Part shown: in pieces, positions 11,567 to 37,265 of the stretch | Position numbering within the stretch: position 1 is the stretch's first letter | Layout: every line of letters starts with the position of its first letter | Source of the DNA: Apostichopus japonicus | Lineage: Eukaryota; Echinodermata; Holothuroidea; Aspidochirotida; Stichopodidae | NCBI RefSeq assembly: GCF_037975245.1 | Contig: NC_092582.1 | Span: forward strand, 392,001-456,000 | DNA: 64,000 nucleotides | Direction: 5' to 3' | Made by a program: the position numbers and the translations under genes | The notes under the pieces: generated by a model | What the model was told of the DNA's origin: nothing | Databases searched by the model: none | Seen by the model: only the letters and a program-made list of their open reading frames with translations

Positions 11567-13445
11567 AGGATGGTTTGGTAGGATCTGTTTGTGGGAGAGA
11601 GGCAAAAGGTGTTCTCTTTGCTTACAAGATTTGTTTTAGTTCTTAAAAGTTACGAAAAATGTTTGATCAGGTCTTCATATATGGGAATCTAACTGAACTT
11701 TGAAACATTAGACGTACCATACCAGGGGGATGTTACTTTATAGAACTGATGTTGTTGTTCTTCTGATAAGAACTAAACTGTTGGTGTCACTTCTTTGTTA
11801 TTCATTTTCTTCTTCCATAGACTGTAAATGCTTATTAAGTGAAGTTGACTTATGGCTTTCTGATTGTTGTGAACATTACAGTAGTTTACAGTGAGTCTCA
11901 CAAATGTAGAATAATTGTTTCAATCTCTCGTTCACACCACAATGAGTGCCTTCATTAATTGCTGCATGTTAAACATCTGTTGAATTCAGAGGCACGTCTT
12001 CTTACACGTTAAACGTTTTCCTTTTAAATATATAATTGTAAAATCCCTAAAAGTATGAAATATTGTCGGTTTGGGGGTTTATAATCCATGTCATAATATG
12101 TTAACAAATATTGGCAAATAGTGTTTAAGTCTATGAACTGATTAAATCACAAATACTGTGTTTCTGTAGAAAGTATGTTGCAGCTTTTGATTGTAGTTTC
12201 TTTGTATTTCATTGCTACAGCTTACCATGGGGAATTGATTCAATCATTCAAATTACTAATTATGATCTGTAAATTTTTTTTATATTTCAAATATTTGATC
12301 TCATCCAAAAAGATGCAAGCAGCTGGTTATCAGCCTTATCAGCTTAAAGCACCTCGGAAACTATTGTAGGAAGATTACTGTGTGATAGTTACCCTCCCCC
12401 CCCTCCCCCCCCCCCGCACCTATTCCTAGCCAACAATTGCTGAGACCACAAAGATTGGTATTGTTTTGATCATGTGATAATGGAATAGACAATGTGGATA
12501 GGGTCACTCTATGACTTAATCTGATTTTATCAAATCAGTGCGAATCCCACTTGTTTATACCGGTAATGGAGATATTTATTATTATAAAAGCTTTAGATAA
12601 GTTAGAATGAAAGGTAAAGAGCTGTTGCATAATTATATTTTCAACCCTGAGACAAGTTGATAAGTGCTTACCTCGAAGCTGTTGTATACAGGAGTAATGA
12701 TGTGTACATGAAAGTATTCAAGTAAATTGTCAGCCTGACTTAGATGATAATGCTTTCCAGTATTGAACATATCAAAAGAAACTATTCATAAGTTGACATT
12801 TTAAGATAGATATTCAATCATATCCTCCAATTCATCAAACTGCTTAGTAAGATATGTTCATATATTTACATATATGTCAAAACAGAAGTGTAGTTTGTTT
12901 TTTATATTCATATTTTATACTTTTTTTTTAAATTTTTGTGTTCCTTCCTAACATTTTTCTTTGTTATTCATTAAATAAGTCACTCATTTTAATAAATCTC
13001 AGGGGTATTTCTGTAAATAAACAGTCAACTAACAAACAACAAACAGGTTTATCTATCACTTCATTTCTGTTTTGTTATTAAGTTGTTGATGTCCACTAAC
13101 AGTTGACACCTGAATATGGTGTTGATGTGTTCTGTTCTCACAACCCTGTGTCATAGTACAAAACCAGAAAGAGTAAGAATAATCCAGTTGCTTCATGTTT
13201 CAAACATTGTTAATAGCACCCAGTCTGACACGCTGGGTCTAAATAAATAAAAACATTTCAGCAATAAATATAACAACATATGCACATCTACATATATATT
13301 TATATAACAATGACCTTTGAGAGAAACACTTGAAACAGCAATATCATCTTTGATAACAAACAATGTACAGTTCTGTATCAGAACATCAGGAAACCACCAA
13401 TGAATAAATATCTTGTAATCAAAATACACATATCACGTGGGATAA
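11567..13445. other. Intergenic sequence with poly-C tract
   Basis: AT-rich unique sequence with no supported gene. A C-rich run (C5-C11 tracts) sits at about 12393-12416. The 64-codon frame at 12175 and the 78-codon minus frame at 13193 show no family features. Confidence 0.4.
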
Positions 13446-14495
13446 CAAACTTTTATTGGCTATACCATATAACTGATGAATGACACTATTCCCACAGTGG
13501 ACACATAACAAACTTTATTGGCTATGCCAAATAATTGATGAATGATTACACACTATGCCCACATTGGACACATAACAGCTTTTATTGGCTATACCAAATA
13601 GTTGATGAATGACACACTTTGCACTTTGGACACACATAACAAACTTCCATTGGCTATATATACCAAATAATTGATGATTGACACACTATACCAACATTGG
13701 ACACACATAACAGCTTTCATTGGCTATACCAAATAGTTGATTAATGACACACCATGCCCACAGGACACAAACTTGCATTGGCTGTACCAACTAATTAATT
13801 AATGACACCCTATGCCCACAGTGGACACATATAACAAACTTTTCATGTACCAAATAATTGATGAATGACACACTATGCCCACAGTGGACAAATATCAAAC
13901 CTTCATTGGCTATACCAAATAATAGATGAATGACACACTTTGCAGTTTGGAACTTTGGACACACTTAACAAACTTCCATTGGCTATACCAAATAATTGAT
14001 GATTGACACACTATTCCCACAGTGGACAAATATCAAAACTTCATTGGCTATACCAAATAATTGATAAATGACAAACTATGCCAACATTGGACACATAACA
14101 AGCTTTCATTGACTGTACCAAATAGTTGATGAATGACACAATATGCCTGAAGGACATAAACTTCCATTCGCTATACCAACTAATTGATTAATGCCACCCT
14201 ATGCCCACAGTAGACACATAACAAACTTTTCATTGGCTGTACCAAATAATTGATGAACCAAATAATTGATGAATGACACACTATGCCCACAGTGGACACA
14301 CATAACAAATTCTCATATGCTGTATCAATTAATTGATGAATGACACACTATCCCACAGTGGACACATAACAAACTTTCATTGGCTGTACCAAATAATTGA
14401 TGAATGACAAACTATCCCACAGTGGACACACATACCAAACTTTCATTGGCTGTACCAAATAATTGATGAATGACAAACTATTCCCACAGTGGACA
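13446..14495. repeat. Diverged 65-75 bp tandem repeat, about 15 copies
   Basis: Repeated words CATTGGCTATACCAAATAAT, TGATGAATGACACACTATGC and CCACAGTGGACACATAACAA recur about every 65-75 bp. The copies have many substitutions and small indels, so this array is older than most others here. It lies 1.5-2.5 kb beyond the WDR47 stop codon on the strand of transcription. Confidence 0.9.
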
Positions 14496-14879
14496 TAGAT
14501 TAATCCTACCTGCCATAAAGATTGGGCTCAGATATAAAAGTGGACCATACCTAAATATTGTGCTAACTGTACACAAGGTATCAGCCAAAATCAACATGTA
14601 CTAATGGATTGCAATCGGAGGATTCAGGAACAGAAGAAATGATAACATGGTTTGTTAATACAACATATAATGAATACACATCCACTTGCTATCAGACTCA
14701 ATATATGAAATGCAAATGTCTGTGAAAGTATTTAGAAATATAGCTAGGATGTTCAAGACATGAAGATATCCCGTTCATTTAATTTGACTTGCAGAAATAC
14801 ACAACATGACACTATACAAGTATATATGCATGTGATACCATATAAATATATACTTAACTTGACTTTCTTATCTTTATAC

Positions 14880-14885
14880 TTTATT
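14880..14885 (-). promoter_or_regulatory. Candidate WDR47 polyadenylation signal
   Basis: AATAAA on the minus strand (TTTATT on plus) about 1.1 kb past the WDR47 stop codon. It is one of several AATAAA words in this AT-rich flank, so use is unproven. Confidence 0.25.
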
Positions 14886-14918
14886 TTTTTGGTTTGTTTT
14901 CATACATCTATGTGTGTT

Positions 14919-15071
14919 TTTGTACATGTGGTAGGTTGTATTGGATAATATGCTGCTGATTAATTGCACTAGTCTGTACAACACTCACCTATATTAGTAC
15001 ATGTGGTAGGTTGTATTAGATAATATATACATATGCTGCTGGTTAATTGCACTAGTCTGTACAACACTCAC
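14919..15071. repeat. Two-copy direct repeat, about 75 bp
   Basis: GTACATGTGGTAGGTTGTAT, followed by TAATATGCTGCTG(A/G)TTAATTG and CACTAGTCTGTACAACACTC, occurs twice in succession with small indels. Confidence 0.85.
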
Positions 15072-15275
15072 AAATGTTATCATTAAACATCGCATATCAA
15101 TATGAAAGTTCTGTCTCTTTTGAACATTAAATAATTGATTCAAACTCTGCAGGAAACATACAGACTATTCACATTTAAAAGAATCATTCATAATTTTCAA
15201 AGAAGTCAGACCCTACTTATGTTAACTTGAAGCTGTTTTGCTCACATACATTCCAATGTAAAATGTGATTGTTAT

Positions 15276-15528
15276 CACCAATGTTAGAACAAGAGTGTTA
15301 CTACCAATGTTAGAACAAGAGTGTTACTACCAATGTTAGAACAAGAGTGTTACTACCAATGTTAGAACAAGAGTGTTACTACCAATGTTAGAACAAGAGT
15401 GTTACTACCAATGTTAGATACAAGAGTGTTACTACCAATGTTAGATACAAGAGTGTTACTACCAATGTTAGATACAAGAGTGTTACTACCAATGTTAGAT
15501 ACAAGAGTGTTACTACCAATGTTAGAAA
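15276..15528. repeat. 26-27 bp minisatellite, about 9-10 copies
   Basis: Unit ACCAATGTTAGAACAAGAGT plus GTTACT (26 bp). The right half uses the 27 bp variant GTTAGATACAAG, so the array is two homogenised blocks side by side. It lies about 470 bp beyond the WDR47 stop, probably in the 3' UTR. Confidence 0.96.
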
Positions 15529-15845
15529 CAATCACTATAACAGCAACACTTGAAACACAAGGCCAAGTACTTTAACACTGTCATTCAAGTTATTTAAGTT
15601 TCTCTAGCCTGTATTAACTGTCCTAAAGGATAACCAGTTTGGCTTCCTTTCTGTTCTTGCAGCATCTTAAGCCTCGACTCAAGGTTTGTACCTTAATATT
15701 GTGGAGAGTATAATGTACACAAAGCACACTGTATAGGAATAATAGAACTAACAGACATTCACAGAGACTTGTGCTACACCAGATACTTTTAGCTGTATTA
15801 AACTCTCAAAGACTAAATTATCATGCCACATTGATAAGAATGTTG

Positions 15846-15975
15846 AACCTTGTTTCTGCTGTTATTACATGTACATTGCAAACTAACTGCTCTGCTACAA
15901 ACTGGCAGTTAAGCAACACCTTGTTTCTGCTGTTATTACATGTACATTGCAAATTAACTGCCTTGCTACAGATCT
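15846..15975. repeat. Two-copy repeat next to WDR47 stop
   Basis: CCTTGTTTCTGCTGTTATTA then CATGTACATTGCAAACTAAC and CTACA...CTGGCAG occurs twice, about 70 bp apart, just 3' of the WDR47 stop codon on the minus strand. Confidence 0.8.
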
Positions 15976-15996
15976 GGCAGCAAATCAACAGCCCAG

Positions 15997-29228
<13,232 letters not shown>

Positions 29229-32120
29229 TGTGACTGCTATACAATGGTTTTAGTACTGGAAGGAATATTTACTGCAACATGAAGCTCACTGGCAAATCTG
29301 AAAACCACAGAAAGAAAATGCACAATGATTTTGGGTAGTTATGGTAAGCTGTGTCAATGTTAGTACGTTCTGTAAAGACTTTGGCTGATATCTCAAGCTA
29401 AATATAGATGTTTCCTGACCAGATTAGCCATCACACTAGAACAGGGACTGTGCAAACACAATCCTGCATGAGGCGTGCACTGCATCATCTTCACTATAGG
29501 ATTATTGTTATTTCACGATGCTAAGGTAAGAGCACTTGTGACTGTCTTTTGAAGGTCTCTTGTACTTTAATTCTCTCTGACTGTTCTCAGTGGTTTAGCT
29601 TTATCCTTCAAATACTTGATTTCACCGATGGTTTGATCAGTTTCCTCCAGAATGAGACATATTTGTACCTGATAAGGTCTTGAATGCAACATACAAGGAG
29701 AATGTACCTAAATTCATCCATGTGTTACATGATAAATACTTTCAGTAAATGTTGTTCGATATTTTCTTGCCTCAGCTGCAATACTGTGTAGATGAATTTT
29801 TGACCATTTTCGCTAAGGCTGAACGAATTAAAACATTCAACGAAAACATTGGTTACAATCTCACGTGTAAACAACACAACTACACTGTTGCAACATAAAT
29901 GTGAAACAAATTTTGTGTCAATCCAAAGTGAAACCAGAAAACGTCCTTACAATTTTGCCCAATTAGCACATTGACTGTATATATATACTACATTACTGTA
30001 TAGTACAATACATGGTATTACCTTTCAAACGAGAATAACCAGAGTCTAGACTTAAAGTCAAAATCAGTATCTTGGTTCATAGTATACAGTTTAACATACC
30101 TATTATATGGCACTGTCTACATAGTGTGCAATGCAGTTGAAATTCACATGCATGACCTCAATTCACATACAAATACTATCCTTTGATTTAATATAAAATA
30201 AGAATTACAATCACAAAGGTCTAGAAAGAATAACTTTTCTCTTTTCTTCCATCTTTTCCTCTGAACAAAAATCATTAACAATTAAGTTGATATTTAAGGG
30301 TGCTTTACATGAACATTGTTACTGGATATCCAAGTTCCTTTTGTTGCTACATGTTAAAATCATGAGTATTTCAGTGAGTCATAATAGGTAACACTCCATA
30401 ATAGTTCCTTTGACCACATAAGAGATACTGTCACATACATGGAGTTCTTTGCATAGTGTTATTTCTGGGGTGTTTAAAGTTCTATGTCTAGGGACTAAAT
30501 ATGATTCTTGGACAACTTTGTGGTGAAGACCTTTGAGTGAACATCAAGTATGTCTATGAACATCATGCAATTTGATAGGGCCAAATGTTGTCACATGACT
30601 AATACACTGAGCTTGACCTGTTTTAACATTTGACATTTGCAGAAAGCAGATCATTTAGATTGTCCACATGTTTGATTATTGGCTGATCTGGTGTAGAACT
30701 TAGTTATGGTGTAGGGGTAAGGAATGCTATGTATAGTAGTTGTATTGACTATTATATGCTATGCATGCCATTGCATCATTTGTTAGCCCTAGTAATATTA
30801 TGTAACCTGTACTTGCACTGCAGTGATGATGAACAATGCAGCTGCGTGTCAGTAGTGCACAGACCTTCAGACTGTATGCATCTCTTGCTTGCATCTCTCT
30901 TCTCTACAAAGATTGCATGGTATTCTGCATTTAGCTTAGGCATAACATTAGGCAGTATGTCAGTATGTGTGTCATAAGCTTAACTTCTCCAAGCCTACCC
31001 TAGTAAAATAAGGTTAGTGTTACCTAGATAAGGGAATAGGCCTACACTAGTAGTACACTCACCTAGATGACATTAGACTTAGCTAGGCGCCCTAATTGAA
31101 AAGCAACCCAAACCAAAGACCTACTCCAAACTGTTATGTCTAATAGTCACAAGAAACAGTATCAGTAGCAATTCTAACTAGGCCTAAGTACTGTAACAGT
31201 AACTTGAGTAAGGCTACACTTTAGAGACTAACATCACAGTAGCCTAGGCTATGTTTAGGCCTATGCCTGACCGACTGACATCGCCTTCGAAGTAGGGCAA
31301 AGTTTGACCTTGATTTGTTAGAAACGGCCAACATGTTTTGCACTTTTGCATGCAATTTAAATTAAATAACCAAAGACAACTTTTACCAATTATCCTCCAT
31401 CCACATGATGACCGTAATGGGTGTTAGGTCTAGCAATCTTTCTTTTATTGAGTTGTCTGATGTGAATTTTGTTCATACTACCAAAGACTTTAACAAGGGA
31501 AGAGGAGAATCGTCTGAAAATGGAATCCAGAGTGCAGGCGCAATTGAAGGATGCCTGGTAGGCAAACGTTGGCAAATTGTACAGTATGTTGAGGGATTAA
31601 CAACTCCCTGGTTACCCTAGTATGATCGAAGAAATTATTTTTACAATCAACTGCAAAGAAAATCTAACTAAAACACTACATAGCGTATTCTACCTCATTT
31701 CCAAAGAAAGTGAAGAGTAAATTGAATCCAGTTGCATACTAAATATACCTTAAACGACTTATTACCCAAATAGTGAGGGCTCACTTCCCTTGACTAGAAA
31801 CATCCAAAAATTTGCATGTCTTGCTTTTTCTGTGAACCATCTTGGATAGTACTGCAGTACTGTGTATGTGGGCCTGACCATCATACCGTTTCAGACACTG
31901 TTGTCTTGGCATTTCATGTACGAATTATCAGTAGCCCATGTTATTCAAAGGTTAGCATCAACCTTAATTTGGTGAATCGACAAGCTTGCTCAGCGGGGCC
32001 GTTTGGTATTAAACTATTCAACATTTCCGAGTCCTTATAGTCTAGTGTACTAGCCTATACACATTGATGAAGGGTAATCTTGGAGCGCTATCGCCAAAGA
32101 TATAAACTATGGAACGCCAA
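29229..32120. other. Upstream flank of WDR47 (5' UTR intron or promoter)
   Basis: AT-rich. Acceptor-like GGTTTTCAG and TTCCTTCCAG lie on the minus strand just upstream of the WDR47 ATG, so at least one non-coding leader exon probably lies between here and the STX6 start. Frames at 30729, 31390-31620 and 31816 show no family features. Many 'taggcctac' and 'ctaggcct' words at 30990-31270 are typical of this genome's unique DNA. No TATA or other core promoter was fixed. Confidence 0.4.
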
Positions 32121-32560
32121 AAGTAAAAATAATTGACTGAAACGTACCAATCAAAAGAGTAACGTTCTGTTCATAATTGATAACAGCCCAATATGTGATA
32201 TAACAGCCATCTGATTAAATAATCGCATATTATGAAGCAATAACAACCCGTTTAACAAATAGCGGCGTATTATGTAGTACTGACGGTTCAAATTTGAAAT
32301 AATGGTGGCCTGTTTTCAGGAACAGCGACTTGTGATAACCGCAGCGTGGCATGAAGCAGTAATTAACGGCCCTGTTGAAATTGACGGCTCGTTTTGAAAA
32401 TGATGTAGTTTGAAACGTTTTTAAGTTAATGGCAGCACAATTAAATAACAGCGCACCTTTAAGAGTGACGGCAACTTTAACAGTGACGGCAACTTTTCAA
32501 ACGACAGACAGCTTTACAATGACAGCCACTTTTAAAATAAGAACGGCTGTCTTCATGTTA
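32121..32560. repeat. Degenerate ACGGC/ACAGC-TTT quasi-repeat
   Basis: TAACAGCC, TGACGGCT, TAACGGCC and TGACGGCAACTTT words recur about every 17-30 bp, separated by short T/A runs. No exact period remains. It looks like an ancient short-unit tandem repeat. Confidence 0.6.
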
Positions 32561-34080
32561 ATTATATGAAACGCTTTTTTACATCATATTCGATTATAAT
32601 AGATTCTTATGCAGGACATACCGCAAAACAAATCACAACAAAGCTGGTAATGCACTCTGACATGCAGGAGTAGTAACACCTCCAATTCCCACCACCCACC
32701 CAACCCACCAACCTTCTTTCTTCTCCCAGTCCCATACAGATTATGTATACCTGTATTCGGTAACTTAAAGGATTTTTTCGGTGGCTGAAGTTACTTTATG
32801 AACATGCTGGAATTTGTCTACATCAGCTCGCGGCATTTTGTATTGATATTTTTGTATGGATTTGTCAAATTAGGTAGTGTTTTGCTCCAGTGTGATATCA
32901 TCATGGTTAACTGTTATTGCTTTTCTTAATCATATTGGCATCACTTATTCACAAAGGAAACTATTTGTCACTATACAAACAGCTACTAAGTTGCATTCAT
33001 TTAAAATTATAAATACGAAGTTCATTTACAGCTTAGCAAGTTGTAAGGTTCCATCCAATGATAAATCAGCAAGAAGATTTCCAAGATGAAATTGATTTTC
33101 AAGACCACTTGCAAAGATGACATCACAGATCATCCACTCTCTGGAAGAATCAAATGTACAATATTGACCCCAGTGGCCGGAGTGGCTCTCGAGGTCCCTG
33201 GCCACCGGAATATCCCTCTAACGAATGTGTGCGTGTTATATAAAAAATAGTTGTTACACACATGTAAAGGGTCATAATGCGGTCTATTTATGCTATGGTT
33301 AGCAACAGTCCTCACAGTCTAATAGTCCAATATACAGTCCAATATATGTTATTGACATATACAGTTGGATGATATAGATAGTCCAACTCTATGGTTGTTC
33401 CCCATTGTATTCTTGAGACGTTTGGCAGATGAATGTGTTTAAAAACGAGTGGAAGGAAAGAAAGTGACCTAGATCTCAAACTATGCTTACATGCATTTGT
33501 TAATGCTAACGGCTATAGGTTATTCCTCTATTATTGCTAGCTCTAGTGGTCATCGGCTGCCCTGGCCGAATCCCATGTCTAACCTATCAGGGCGGGACTG
33601 GTGTCAGTGGTTATACAGAGGCAAAACAAGTGAAGTGAAGTATGAGCAAGTTTTGCTATACATTTACAGTTTGTCTACGTGCTGTACCTCATTATTATTT
33701 GATATAGTCGACAAAATCGGCGCTAAAGCAAGCAGACTTTCAGAGTTTATCAAGAGATAAAGTCACATTTCTTACGTCATTCCCTTGTATGCAGGCAAAT
33801 ATACAAACAAGGATATTTAGGACCGCGTGGGCGAGATGGCACTTGGATTGGCGCCCTGTATCAGGGCCACAGCCCCGAGGTATAAGGGTTGGTGTTCAGC
33901 GCCAAAGATACAGCTCCGATTCATGATTGTATAAATTATGTTAATAGCGGTGTAAATAGATAAAGCAGTCCTTTCTTGGTATCCTGCGTTCCTCGCCTAC
34001 CGGTAATTTAATGTAGGGCACTTTCCTGTGATGGAGAGAGAGGAAGTTGAGGGTAAGAATGTAGAAGCCTCATCCACATG
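32561..34080. other. Intergenic sequence
   Basis: No supported gene. A GC-richer patch at 33820-33910 (GGCACTTGGATTGGCGCCCT, then GTTCAGCGCC) looks inserted and has a weak resemblance to a tRNA-type B box; it is not called as tRNA or SINE. Confidence 0.35.
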
Positions 34081-34260
34081 GTTTGTACCTGTGGCGTACA
34101 CAGGATTTCAAATAGGTGGGGGGGGGGGTGGAGATGCAAAGATTTAACCCTTCTGATTTGGGTAGGTATATTAATCTTTGTGGTAGGGCAGTCCTGGCGC
34201 GGAGGCTGAGTAGTTTAATTATTCCCCGAATGAATGTAGAAGAAAACCTCATACTGGACG
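34080..34260. repeat. Possible dispersed element end
   Basis: GTGGCGTACACAGGATTTCA followed by a G10 run resembles the terminal sequence style of dispersed non-autonomous elements in invertebrate genomes. Boundaries and type cannot be set from one copy. Confidence 0.3.
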
Positions 34261-34874
34261 TAGGCCTACTGAGTATCCCTGGCTGACGCTAGATAAAGTG
34301 GTACTAATTAAGACTGCAAGAAGGGGCATTAATCTATCTTTCTTGAATATTTTCAGTGTGTCTATATTATCTAGCAAAGCAATCCATTACAACACAATGT
34401 ATACCGCTGTTGTGTACAAGGTTGTTATTTACTTGGGAGTGCACCATGATGGAGGCTGATCAAGAGCATGAACCTCTGATTAGACAAACATTCCAAACCA
34501 TGTCACATGCGACACCAGTTTTATTGATGTGTTTATGAGTTCTTTAAAACTTCTTTTCATGGGAAACTTACCGTGTCTTATGTAAAAAGCGCTCGATTTG
34601 TTGAATATTTGATGACATTGAGAAAGTTGTGCTGTTGTTTTAATTTAGACTGTTATAACTCCAGTTAGGTGGCTGTGATCTCATATCATGGGCCGTAGTG
34701 ATTTTAAATTATATTTCTGTCGTTTTGAATGTTGCCATAATCAATAATGAACAAAACGTCAGCATATTTGATTGGTACGTTGCTGTTTCCCTTTTGTGAG
34801 TGTTCCATATACGGTTAGCAAACTACTTATCTACTATACAAATAGCTTGTGTGGGTATATATCATGCAAAAGGT

Positions 34875-35690
34875 TAAGGAACTGACGTTTCGATCCTACA
34901 GCAGAATCGTTTTCAAACTTGAACTGAAAAGAAAACAGACTTCAATGACACAATAAAACAAAGCAGTAGCCGAAAACTTTTTTGGACAATTAAACAATGC
35001 ACTGAGAGTAAAAGAAGATATGCAGAACAAAAGAAGAGAGATAGAAGGAAGCAAGGAATCGATAAATAGGCTACAGGAGATGAAAAGGCCGGGGTGTGTT
35101 GTAGGTTTAGAGGGACAAAAGGTGCAGCTATATCCGTTGCCCTCTCTTCACAAATCACGCATATTCCTGGAACTTCACCTAGTACCCGACAAAAGAATAG
35201 TTCCTTTCATTTGCAATGATGTTCCCATAGTAAAGGGTTACTGCTGGGATGTTCATAATTGTACTAACCTAATCTATAGACAAGACATTTTCAACTCCAC
35301 AATAATAATGGAACTATCTAACGTTTGTCAATATATAACAACAAACCAAAACGTTACTCATCATGCAATGAAACCTATACCGTACTCTGTTTGTGTTTCC
35401 AATACAGTATTTTTATATATATATGCCAATATTTGCAGGTAATGAAAATCGCCTAGTTGAAAGCACCCACGGTATATGCAAATTTCGCATTCGTAGTTAT
35501 CTTAAAATAGGAACTTAAGGGAGGTGGGGGCATCTCCGAACAATCAAGCTATCACATGGTATGGGGTTGTGTTCAACATGTTCATTAACCTATCTGTATT
35601 CTGTGCGTGTATTTGTCCCTTCTGTCACTGTTTCTTGTCAATTAGCCTCTGAAGACGATCCAGCTGCTAGGATCGAAAAGTCAGGTCAAC
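34875..35690. repeat. Segment bounded by an inverted pair of GATCC hairpins
   Basis: At 34882-34915 the minus strand reads TTTGAAAACGATTCTGCTGT then AGGATCGAAACGTCAG. At 35645-35685 the plus strand reads CTGAAGACGATCCAGCTGCT then AGGATCGAAAAGTCAG. The two copies face in opposite directions about 0.8 kb apart, and each forms a short hairpin (GATYC/GGATC) followed by GAAA. A 140-codon plus frame between them (35020-35442) has no recognised domain. Confidence 0.5.
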
Positions 35691-37230
35691 TTATTTTTGT
35701 ACACTTTCAGATTTTGGGAGCTGCCGGCGGCTACCGTGACAGGGCGTAATACGTTCCGTTGAAATTTAATTCCTCTCAAAAATGTATATTTCTGTACTTT
35801 ACAACGCTTCAAAGGAACAGCATATATAAGCAAACGCCGAAGAACTAGAAATATCTAAAAACACTGCAGTTTCCGAGGGATTTCCCCCTGAACGTCTGGG
35901 CTCTGAGATACAGTGACCAGTCTTATATTTTTAGAGTAAATTATATTAAAGGCATGCCTTTTTCTCTAAAAATACTGCAATTTGCGGGGACTTCACGCTA
36001 TCCACCGAGCCAAATAACATTTTTCTGTATTAATTGTCGCTTCTGTTGGCTTATCTTTTCGAAACGTTGCTTGCCTGTCACGGAACGGTTTCAAAAGGCT
36101 AGTCGGTCTCGAAATTGCTCGATACCCCCGTGAAAATGGTGAATGCACGTAAGCCCATACGCAATAGTCCGCTATGTATCCACTTTTCCAGTATGCTACT
36201 AAATTAAGTAAATGACATAAACCGGGAACTTCTTATACAGACGGAACTTAACAGAAGCAACAGACGGAACTTCATTTACCTAGTGATGAAACCATGACCA
36301 AACAAATCATAACATGTTTGTTGTCATATGGGGGAGTTTTCCCCTTGCGTCACATTTGATGACGTCATCGAGTATAGTAGAAATTCCAAAAATTTGCATT
36401 GTGTACTTACGATACGTAGAAACACAATTCCATGTACCACTGACGTTGATTGCAGTAACTAGTACTATTGTATAGGTTAGGCTGACTTAGTGACTAACTT
36501 GAGGATAGGGTCACCCTTCTAAATGAGAGGGCAATAGACAACCTGCTGCTTTGAGGCGTAGTCAAGTTTTTGCAACAGAACCGAAAAAAGAAACCAAGTG
36601 ATTATTACGATAAACCTAAATTTTCACACTGATTTGTTGGCAGTTAAGAATCTCATCAACGGGGTAGCTACTGTTGTACACATTAACACTGTTATTAACA
36701 GTAATCTCAGTTACTTGCCTACGGATCGTTTGTGTACTGACTATAACTTAGGCTAGCCTAGGGCCTGTGTTTCCTTTTCTTGCCTTGCATACTCTCAAAA
36801 ATAACTGAACTTGCAACTGTACACATTACAGTTTAAGCCTCAACGTTACGGTAACTCGTATAACCATATCATGCAATTGTTGGTCTCCTAGCCCTACATT
36901 GACCTAATTATATTCCTAAAATGGAATTCAAAACTTGTGTGACAAGCAGCACTATTGTAGGCTAGGCCTTGTTTCCTCGGTATGGTTGTAACTTGTACAC
37001 TACCTATATTAAATTAGTTAACTAACCTTACTTTTTAAACAAGAGGTGCTTATGTGTGACAATTCTTAGTACGGCAGATTGTAAAGAATCTCACTGACTT
37101 GTATTTGACTGCTAGCCTACTGTGCAAACTTTATAGAATTTTATTTGGAAGTTTTGATTTGATTTTGAGCGACAGTGTTCATTGTGCAGAATACAGAAAT
37201 CCGCCTACATTATCAAGTAGGGCCTACATC
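35691..37230 (+). other. Upstream flank of STX6
   Basis: Presumed promoter and 5' UTR region. It holds a perfect cAMP-response palindrome at 36360-36367 and many 'taggcctac'-like words. No coding signal was seen. The transcription start is not determined. Confidence 0.4.
36360..36367. promoter_or_regulatory. CRE/ATF palindrome TGACGTCA
   Basis: Perfect 8 bp TGACGTCA within GATGACGTCATCG (itself palindromic over 12 bp), 864 bp upstream of the STX6 ATG, in the region shared head-to-head with WDR47. It fits a CREB/ATF site, but one occurrence in 64 kb is not far from chance. Confidence 0.3.
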
Positions 37231-37265
37231 ATGTCTTTGGAGGATCCATTCTTTGTTGTGAAGGA
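37231..37265 (+). CDS. STX6: STX6 coding exon 1
   Basis: ATG at 37231 encodes [11 protein letters not shown] and two bases of Glu, then donor GA/GTGAGT. The human start is [13 protein letters not shown]. No upstream in-frame ATG competes. Confidence 0.95.

Noticed and set aside
33820-33915. tRNA gene or tRNA-derived SINE
   Set aside because: A GTTCAGCGCC B-box-like word exists, but no convincing A box, cloverleaf or second copy was seen.
35020-35442. 140-codon plus frame as a gene
   Set aside because: No recognisable domain, odd composition, no splice context. It lies between an inverted hairpin pair and is probably part of a decayed repeat.
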